From Simonsiella muelleri ATCC 29453 (GTDB lineage: Bacteria > Pseudomonadota > Gammaproteobacteria > Burkholderiales > Neisseriaceae), in assembly GCF_002951835.1 (NCBI RefSeq), contig NZ_CP019448.1, forward strand, positions 496,001 through 560,000: 64,000 bases of DNA, given 5' to 3'. The position numbers and the translations under genes are program-made. This document shows, in pieces, positions 58,185 through 64,000 of the stretch. The notes under the pieces were generated by a model, which was not told the DNA's origin, did no database searches, and saw only the letters and a program-made list of their open reading frames with translations. Every line of letters starts with the position of its first letter. Within the stretch, counting starts at the first letter, position 1.

Positions 58185-60716
58185 TTAGAATACTGTACCC
58201 AATTGGAACTGGAAGCGTTGAACCTCATCACCATCTTTTTTCTTGATTGGATATGCGTAACTCAATTTAATGGGGCCCATTGGCGAAATCCATGTCAAAG
58301 CAACACCAGCAGAGTAACGCAATTCTTCTTTAAAGCTAGATTTGTGTGTTCCTGTACCGTAGTAGCCGCCATGTGAATAGGGATTGGTATTGGGGTCGTA
58401 TGTGCTGGAGGTGTAAGTTTTGCCGTCCCACACGCTGCCTGCATCTGCGAACATACTCAAACGAACAGATTTGTTGTCTTTCATACCTGGGAATGGGAAC
58501 AACAATTCAGCATTCAAATTGGCAACATAATTACCGCCATAAGTTTCGGTGGTGCGATAGCCTTGTATATCATAATCATAGGCTTTCGGACCCAATGACC
58601 CTGTTTCAAAGCCGCGTACCGAACCCAATCCCCCACCTGTTTGTGCATAAATAAATGGCACATTTCGGGTTTTGCCGTAGCGTCCGCTGTAGCCCAATTG
58701 CCCATTTAACATCAACGTGAAATTACGGTTTAATGGGAAATACCAAGTTTGTTGATGGCTGGCTTGATAATATTCCAAACCACTTCCAGGTAAAGCAGAT
58801 TCAGCATTCAAGCTGATGCTGTAGCCTTTGGTAGGCCAATATGCATCGTCTGTGGTATCGCGATACCAACTCAAAATACCTTTGTAAATCCAATTGCTTG
58901 CACCATGTTCATCTACATAGCGGCGATAGCGTGCAGGCGATTGCGAGAACAAACCCACTTTAATATGTTCCACGCCCAAACCCAAATTCACACGGTCGTA
59001 TTCGGTAATCGGAATACCCATCACAGCTTGTCCACCAAATCGGGTAATTTTATAGCTGCGTGGACTATTGTTTTGTTTATACGGATTATAATTATTACCG
59101 AATAAACTGTAACTCATACTCGCACCATCGGGCGTAAAATAAGGGTCGGAGAACGACATATTTGCGCTTTGACGCACTTTGCTACGAGAGACGCTCAACG
59201 AACCCGATTTACCCGTACCAAATAAATTGGCTTGTGAAACACTGCCTGCCAACACCATACCATCGTCTTGCGACCAACCTGCGGAGGCGTTCAGGCTGCC
59301 TGTATCGCGTTCCTTAACGACAACGTCTAAATCCACTTGACGTTCATCTTCTGAAGTGGGCTTACTTTTCACTTCTACATTTTCAAAATAACCCAATTGG
59401 CGCAAACGCTGAGCAGAACGATTGATTTTGCGTTGGTCATAGGTAGCGGATTCCATTTGGCGCATTTCACGGCGCAAAACTTCATCACGCGTTTTGGTGT
59501 TGCCTGTGATGTTGATTTCGCGAACCGCCACGCGTGGACCAGAAGACACATTCAAACGCACATTCACAACATCATCAACGCGTTGCGATTCGGCCTGCAC
59601 ATCAGCATAAGCATAACCTGCTGATTGCATATCCAATTTCATTGCAGACATGGCAACTTTCAGGTCATCAAAATTACTGATTTTGCCTGCTTTTAATTTG
59701 GCAACGTGTTTCAATAATTGTTCGGCGGGTACTTCTTTGTAATCGCCACCCAATTCAAATTTACCCCAACGGTAACGTTTACCTTCGTTCACTTTGATGG
59801 TAATGGTTTCACGAGTTTTGTCATCATTCAATTGGCGTTCAATATCGTCCAAATCCATGCTGAAATCGTAGAAACCTTTGCGGTGATAAAATGATTCCAA
59901 ACGCGCTTTGTCTTGGCGTGCTTTTTCCCATGAGAAAACGTTGCTTTTGCTTAACCAAGAAAACAAAGTGCCATCGGTCAGACCAATTTGGCGCGACAAC
60001 GTGGCATCGCTAAAATGTTCATTGCCTTCAAATTCAATGTGTTTAACGCGAGTGGTCTCACCTTCATCAACATCAATGGTAATCGCCACACGATTATTGG
60101 AAAGTGGTTGAATTTCGGGGGTAATTTTGACGTTGTTTTTGCCTTGTTCTTTGTAGGCTGCATTGAGTGAACGCAAAGCCAAAATTAAGGCTTCTTGGCT
60201 GAAAAAATCGCCTTTACCCAAACCTGTAGCAGATAAAGCATCAGTGGCATTTTCTTCATCATTTGATTTATCAAATGCTGCCATTTTTTCATCATACGAT
60301 TGTTTAGATTGTTTCGCGCTCGATTGGCTGACTAATTCATCATCACTTTTCGCCACGCGTCCGCGTATCTCAGAAATACGCTTCAAAATCGCATCATTAG
60401 ATAACGTTTTAGAACCTTTAATGGTTACATCGCTGATGATTGGGCGTTCTTTCACAGTGGCGATAAGCATATTGCCGTTTTGTTCCAACAATACACTTTC
60501 GTAAAAACCACTGGCGTGTAAATCACGGACAATTTTCTCGCCTATTTCATCGGTGTACATATCGCCTTCTTTGACTGGCATCAAAGCGCGAATGGTGTCT
60601 TCTGATGTGTGTTGTTCGCCTTCAATTCGCATTTCTTCAATGCGAAAGCTATCTGCGTAAACAGGTGCAAATGCACCCATAGCCAGAAGTGCAAAAGGAA
60701 TTTTCTTTAAATTCAT
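58185..60716 (-). CDS. bamA: Outer-membrane protein assembly factor BamA
   Basis: BamA (Omp85) folds beta-barrel proteins into the outer membrane. The 843-residue precursor has a signal peptide (ending VYA), five POTRA domains and a C-terminal barrel with GGLGSVRGFETGSLGP (the VRGF loop) and the terminal GDEVQRFQFQLGTVF. Residues about 117-163 are a Ser/Lys/Asp-rich stretch (VAKSDDELVSQSSAKQSKQS...) in POTRA2, absent from meningococcal BamA as I know it. The ATG at 60716 is chosen for the signal peptide and GGATAATAAT upstream. It starts four bases after rseP. Confidence 0.96.
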   Translation of the reverse strand: MNLKKIPFALLAMGAFAPVYADSFRIEEMRIEGEQHTSEDTIRALMPVKEGDMYTDEIGEKIVRDLHASGFYESVLLEQNGNMLIATVKERPIISDVTIKGSKTLSNDAILKRISEIRGRVAKSDDELVSQSSAKQSKQSYDEKMAAFDKSNDEENATDALSATGLGKGDFFSQEALILALRSLNAAYKEQGKNNVKITPEIQPLSNNRVAITIDVDEGETTRVKHIEFEGNEHFSDATLSRQIGLTDGTLFSWLSKSNVFSWEKARQDKARLESFYHRKGFYDFSMDLDDIERQLNDDKTRETITIKVNEGKRYRWGKFELGGDYKEVPAEQLLKHVAKLKAGKISNFDDLKVAMSAMKLDMQSAGYAYADVQAESQRVDDVVNVRLNVSSGPRVAVREINITGNTKTRDEVLRREMRQMESATYDQRKINRSAQRLRQLGYFENVEVKSKPTSEDERQVDLDVVVKERDTGSLNASAGWSQDDGMVLAGSVSQANLFGTGKSGSLSVSRSKVRQSANMSFSDPYFTPDGASMSYSLFGNNYNPYKQNNSPRSYKITRFGGQAVMGIPITEYDRVNLGLGVEHIKVGLFSQSPARYRRYVDEHGASNWIYKGILSWYRDTTDDAYWPTKGYSISLNAESALPGSGLEYYQASHQQTWYFPLNRNFTLMLNGQLGYSGRYGKTRNVPFIYAQTGGGLGSVRGFETGSLGPKAYDYDIQGYRTTETYGGNYVANLNAELLFPFPGMKDNKSVRLSMFADAGSVWDGKTYTSSTYDPNTNPYSHGGYYGTGTHKSSFKEELRYSAGVALTWISPMGPIKLSYAYPIKKKDGDEVQRFQFQLGTVF

Positions 60717-60720
60717 ATTA

Positions 60721-62076
60721 TTATCCAAATAAGCGAGTAATATCATTGAAGAATGCAAGCATCATCATCATCAACATGATGGCAAGCCCAAAACGCAAAC
60801 CAAGTTCTTGGATACGCTTACTCAATGGTCTGCCGCATAAAAATTCGACAGTATAATAGACTAAATGCCCACCGTCCAACACAGGGATAGGCAATAAATT
60901 CATCACACCCAAACTGATGCTCACCAATGCCAAAAACTCCACATAAGGCTGCCAACCAATTTGTACGGTTTGACCTGCCACGTCTGCAATGGTCAAAGGC
61001 CCAGAAATATGGCTCAATGATGCTTGTCCCAGCACCAATTTACCGAAAAATTGCAAAGTCATGGTGGAATATTTAACCGTACGCTCCCAGCCCAATTTCA
61101 AAGATTCCGCCACGCTCACATCATAATGATGACGCACTTTGTCTTCCCATGCTTTATCGGTAGCTGCTGCCACGCCGGCACGTCCAATAATTTGACCGCG
61201 ATTTGGCAATTCTACGCTTTCAGGCAGCAGTGTCGTTTGAAAAGTATGATTCTGACGAACATAGGCAATTTTCAAATTTCGCCCCGCATTTTCACGGACA
61301 ACTTTGCTCCAATCTTCCCATTTAGGTGTGGCGATACCATTTACCGCAATAATTTGGTCGCCCACTTTCAAGCCTGCTTTGGCGGCTGCACTGTGTGGTT
61401 GTACCATGCCAATTTGATTAATTAATTGATACGCGCTGATGCCCAAACTGGCTTGACGTTTGGCAACCAGTTCGGCTTCGGGTGTGCCAGCTGCGTCTAT
61501 GATACGTTCAACGGTTTGCCCTTGTGCATTTTTGACGTAAACGCGAACGCTGCCTGCTTCCAAATTCAACACCATCTCGGTTTGTGCGTCTGCCATATTT
61601 TGCACGGGTTTGCCATTCACACTGATGATTTGGTCGCCTGCCTGAAAACCTGCACTGGCAGCAATTGATGGCGAATGCACCGTCCCCACATACGGACGAA
61701 TTTCAGTTACGCCCCCCATGTCAAACGCCAATGCATACAACACCACCGCCAAAATCAAATTGGTTAATGGACCTGCGACCACCACCGCAATCCGCTTCAA
61801 AGGATGTTGCTTATCAAAAGCATAAGGCAAATCTTCAGGAGCAACCTCGCTTTCACGTGTGTCCGCCATTTTCACATAACCGCCCAACGGTATCGGCGCA
61901 AGACACCATTCAATATTGCGCCATTTTTTCGTGTAAAACGGCGAACCAAATCCCACCGAAAAACGCAACACCTTAATCCCACACCAACGTGCCACCAATA
62001 GATGCCCCAATTCGTGTACGCTAACCAACAATAAAATAGCAAATAAAAACGCTAAAATGGTTTGAAGTAATGACAA
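60721..62076 (-). CDS. rseP: Site-2 protease RseP
   Basis: RseP is an inner-membrane zinc protease that cleaves anti-sigma factors and signal-peptide remnants. The 451-residue protein has HELGH at 21-25, two PDZ domains (about 115-290), and the NLLPIPVLDGGH motif with the third zinc ligand, followed by the last membrane helices. It is the first gene of the visible rseP-bamA-ompH-lpxD operon. Confidence 0.96.
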   Translation of the reverse strand: MSLLQTILAFLFAILLLVSVHELGHLLVARWCGIKVLRFSVGFGSPFYTKKWRNIEWCLAPIPLGGYVKMADTRESEVAPEDLPYAFDKQHPLKRIAVVVAGPLTNLILAVVLYALAFDMGGVTEIRPYVGTVHSPSIAASAGFQAGDQIISVNGKPVQNMADAQTEMVLNLEAGSVRVYVKNAQGQTVERIIDAAGTPEAELVAKRQASLGISAYQLINQIGMVQPHSAAAKAGLKVGDQIIAVNGIATPKWEDWSKVVRENAGRNLKIAYVRQNHTFQTTLLPESVELPNRGQIIGRAGVAAATDKAWEDKVRHHYDVSVAESLKLGWERTVKYSTMTLQFFGKLVLGQASLSHISGPLTIADVAGQTVQIGWQPYVEFLALVSISLGVMNLLPIPVLDGGHLVYYTVEFLCGRPLSKRIQELGLRFGLAIMLMMMMLAFFNDITRLFG

Positions 62077-62236
62077 ATCTATCCCCTAAATAATGAAAGG
62101 ACTACACGTCCAGCCAATCAAATTCACAAAATATTTTTTCAGGCTGCCTGAAAACAATCAATAAAACGGCTTCGCATTGTATCAGATATTGTGTTAAATA
62201 ATGTTTCATTCACAAATAAAATACATAAAAACAGCA

Positions 62237-63022
62237 CTATAACCATACAGGCAAAGGCACGCGCATCAACCCAAAATGTTCTGGATAATCCGCACCCGCA
62301 AAATACAACCCATCTGGCATAAACGTGGGAGGCGCATCTAAACGACTGCGTTTTTCAATCAATTCCGCAAACTCATTCACACTCAAACGACCACTTCCCA
62401 CATACACCAATGCACCCACAATATTGCGTATCATGTGATGCAAAAACGCATTGGCATGAAAATCCAATTTAATTAAATCACCCATCGCTTGAATATCAAT
62501 AGAATACATGGTTTTAATTGGCGATTTCGCTTGACATTCTGCCGCCCGAAAACTGGAAAAATCATGTTCACCCAGTAAAAATTGACAGGCAGCCTGAATA
62601 TTATTTATATCTAAATTATAATGTGTCCAACCAGCTCGTCCCACCAAAAGCGGCGAGCGCACAGGTGCAAATTGCAGCACATACCGATATCGCCGCGCAA
62701 ACGCATCAAATCGCGCATGAAATTCAGACGCAACCGCTTGGGCGTGCAACACCGCTACATCGTTTGGCAAATGCGCATTCACGCCGCGAACCCACGCACT
62801 GATGGGACGATTCGCATCGCTATCAAAATGCACCACTTGCGCCGTCGCGTGAACACCAGTATCGGTACGCCCTGCGGCGGTTACTTTAATCGGTTGCTGG
62901 GCAATAACAGACAAAGCATGTTCCAACGCCGACTGAACAGTAGGAACATCAGCGGTTTGTTTTTGCCAGCCATAGAATGCGCTGCCATTGTAGGCGAGCG
63001 TGAGAACGTAACGAGTTGTCAT
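62237..63022 (-). CDS. truA: tRNA pseudouridine(38-40) synthase
   Basis: TruA modifies U38-U40 in tRNA anticodon arms. The 261-residue protein has the catalytic AAGRTDTGVHATAQVVHFD motif, the GVNAHLPNDVAVL region and FLHHMIRNIVGALVYVGSGR. Length and start MTTRYVLTLAYNGSAFYGWQKQ are typical. It lies downstream of nnrD, separated by a DUS-pair terminator. Confidence 0.96.
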   Translation of the reverse strand: MTTRYVLTLAYNGSAFYGWQKQTADVPTVQSALEHALSVIAQQPIKVTAAGRTDTGVHATAQVVHFDSDANRPISAWVRGVNAHLPNDVAVLHAQAVASEFHARFDAFARRYRYVLQFAPVRSPLLVGRAGWTHYNLDINNIQAACQFLLGEHDFSSFRAAECQAKSPIKTMYSIDIQAMGDLIKLDFHANAFLHHMIRNIVGALVYVGSGRLSVNEFAELIEKRSRLDAPPTFMPDGLYFAGADYPEHFGLMRVPLPVWL

Positions 63023-63098
63023 ATCATATTTTTAATAAATAAACTTAAGCAATGGCATCTTAATTAAACAAATCCAACAAAAGATAAGTTTTCACAAC

Positions 63099-63136
63099 GG
63101 TTTCAGGCTGCCTAATCATTCAGGCAGCCTGAAACC
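63099..63136. terminator. DUS-pair terminator between nnrD and truA
   Basis: GGTTTCAGGCTGCCT and AGGCAGCCTGAAACC are perfect 15-bp arms around an 8-base loop, just after the nnrD stop. Confidence 0.7.
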
Positions 63137-63142
63137 ATTTTT

Positions 63143-64000
63143 TTAAAGATAATCTTTGTCGTAATGAGAATACGGTGATTCAGGTAAATCATTGTGATAA
63201 ACCAATTGGTTACGCAACCAACGAATCGCATCAGCCAATTCACTCGCCACCAAACCAATCGGACCAATATGCAATTGCGCCAAAATATCCGATGCCGCAC
63301 CATGTAACCACACCGCGGCAGGTACGGCTTGCTCTGCGGGAATGCCTTGCGCCAATAAACTCCCCACCACACCAGCCAATACATCACCTGAACCAGCTGT
63401 CGCCAAACCTGCATTACCAGTCGGATTGACCAATAAAAAACCACGCGCCGATGAAATCAACGTATCATGCCCTTTCAAAATCACCCATGCCCGATAGCGC
63501 GATGCCAATTCACGCGCCGCCCAATCGCGACTGGCTTCAATACGCTCTACACTCACATTCAACAAACGTGCTGCTTCCCCAGGGTGTGGCGTTAAAACCA
63601 AGTCGGTGCGTTTGACTTGGTGTGGAAAAAATTCCGAATAGTCGGCTAAAATCGGCAACGCGCCCGCATCTACCACCAATTGCGATATCGAGCTATTCCA
63701 CAATGCTTTTAAAATTTGAATGGCAACATCATTTTGACTCATGCCACAACCAATAATCCAAGTATCCACTTGTTGATGATAATGCGTTACCATGTCCACC
63801 GCATAATCCACCATAATTTCAGGATATTGATGAAACACAGCAGGTGTATTGTGCGCTTGATTCAATAAACCTGTCAGCACTTTACCGCAGCCCGAATACA
63901 ACGCCGCCGAACTTGCCAACATCGCAGCACCGACCATGCCTTTGTTACCGCCAATCACACCGACCGTACCAAATGTCCCTTTATGACTGATTTCGGGACG
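63143..64000 (-). CDS. nnrD: ADP/ATP-dependent NAD(P)H-hydrate dehydratase, 5' end beyond the window
   Basis: NnrD repairs hydrated NAD(P)H. The visible 285 residues enter in frame from the right edge (RPEISHKGTFGTVGVIGGNKGM). They contain AMLASSAALYSGCGKV, VLTPHPGEAARLL, WVILKGHDTLIS and the nucleotide-binding signature GNAGLATAGSGDVLAGVVGSLLAQG. The fold is ribokinase-like. Whether an NnrE epimerase domain is fused upstream cannot be seen. Confidence 0.93.
   Translation of the reverse strand, partial: RPEISHKGTFGTVGVIGGNKGMVGAAMLASSAALYSGCGKVLTGLLNQAHNTPAVFHQYPEIMVDYAVDMVTHYHQQVDTWIIGCGMSQNDVAIQILKALWNSSISQLVVDAGALPILADYSEFFPHQVKRTDLVLTPHPGEAARLLNVSVERIEASRDWAARELASRYRAWVILKGHDTLISSARGFLLVNPTGNAGLATAGSGDVLAGVVGSLLAQGIPAEQAVPAAVWLHGAASDILAQLHIGPIGLVASELADAIRWLRNQLVYHNDLPESPYSHYDKDYL

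Noticed and set aside
1..64000. CRISPR arrays, rRNA and tRNA genes
   Set aside because: No regularly spaced repeats with unique spacers, no rRNA sequence and no cloverleaf-like element were seen; the dispersed 15-mers are uptake sequences.

Overview
The window is a chromosomal segment from a member of the Neisseriaceae, most likely on the Kingella/Simonsiella/Alysiella branch. The main evidence is the very frequent 15-mer TTCAGGCAGCCTGAA, an extended DNA uptake sequence (DUS). Its asymmetric copies mostly read AGGCAGCCTGAA, the Kingella-type dialect. The base composition is AT-rich. Typical neisserial neighbourhoods are present (rseP-bamA-ompH-lpxD, ccoNOQP), together with a 20-bp dRS3-type palindrome and a Correia-like mini-element.

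Region 1 (1-26 kb) is ordinary chromosome: rph (partial), an anchored protein of unknown function, murD, prs, rplY, yicC, a xanthine permease, an orphan amino-acid-binding lipoprotein, leuD/leuC with two small lipoprotein genes between them, a spermidine-synthase-like gene, lpxH, an ArsC-like reductase, dxs, pgpA, an XRE regulator divergent from an SH3 lipoprotein, an M61 peptidase, ccoNOQP, hscB and degV. CcoP is unusual because an OmpA-like domain is fused to its C-terminus.

Region 2 (about 27.0-55.8 kb) is a defective Mu-like transposable prophage next to the truncated end of an RTX gene. Its order is repressor, operators and early promoter, ner, transposase A, B, early genes, gam, HU, gemA (frameshifted), mor, a lysis cassette (GH19 endolysin, DUF2644-like protein, Rz/Rz1), DUF2730, DUF1804, large terminase, DUF935 portal, and a MuF head protein. 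Next come a protease, decoration protein and E-type capsid protein, then gp36, gpG, gp37, tail tube and tape measure. The distal tail genes are missing. A com gene interrupted by an IS982-family element and a frameshifted adenine methylase close the element.

The most interesting locus in the prophage is the MuF protein. Its C-terminal half carries a HEFGH metallopeptidase-like domain, and an ATGA overlap links it to a small downstream gene. This is the layout of a phage-borne polymorphic toxin with its immunity protein.

Region 3 (56-64 kb) is envelope and housekeeping chromosome on the minus strand: osmC-like, lpxD, ompH/skp, bamA (with a charged insertion in POTRA2), rseP, truA and nnrD (partial). 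Nearly identical DUS pairs form terminators throughout. A short inverted-repeat element with AACCTGTATTCA-type ends occurs several times, once inside the prophage. I see no rRNA, tRNA or CRISPR array.
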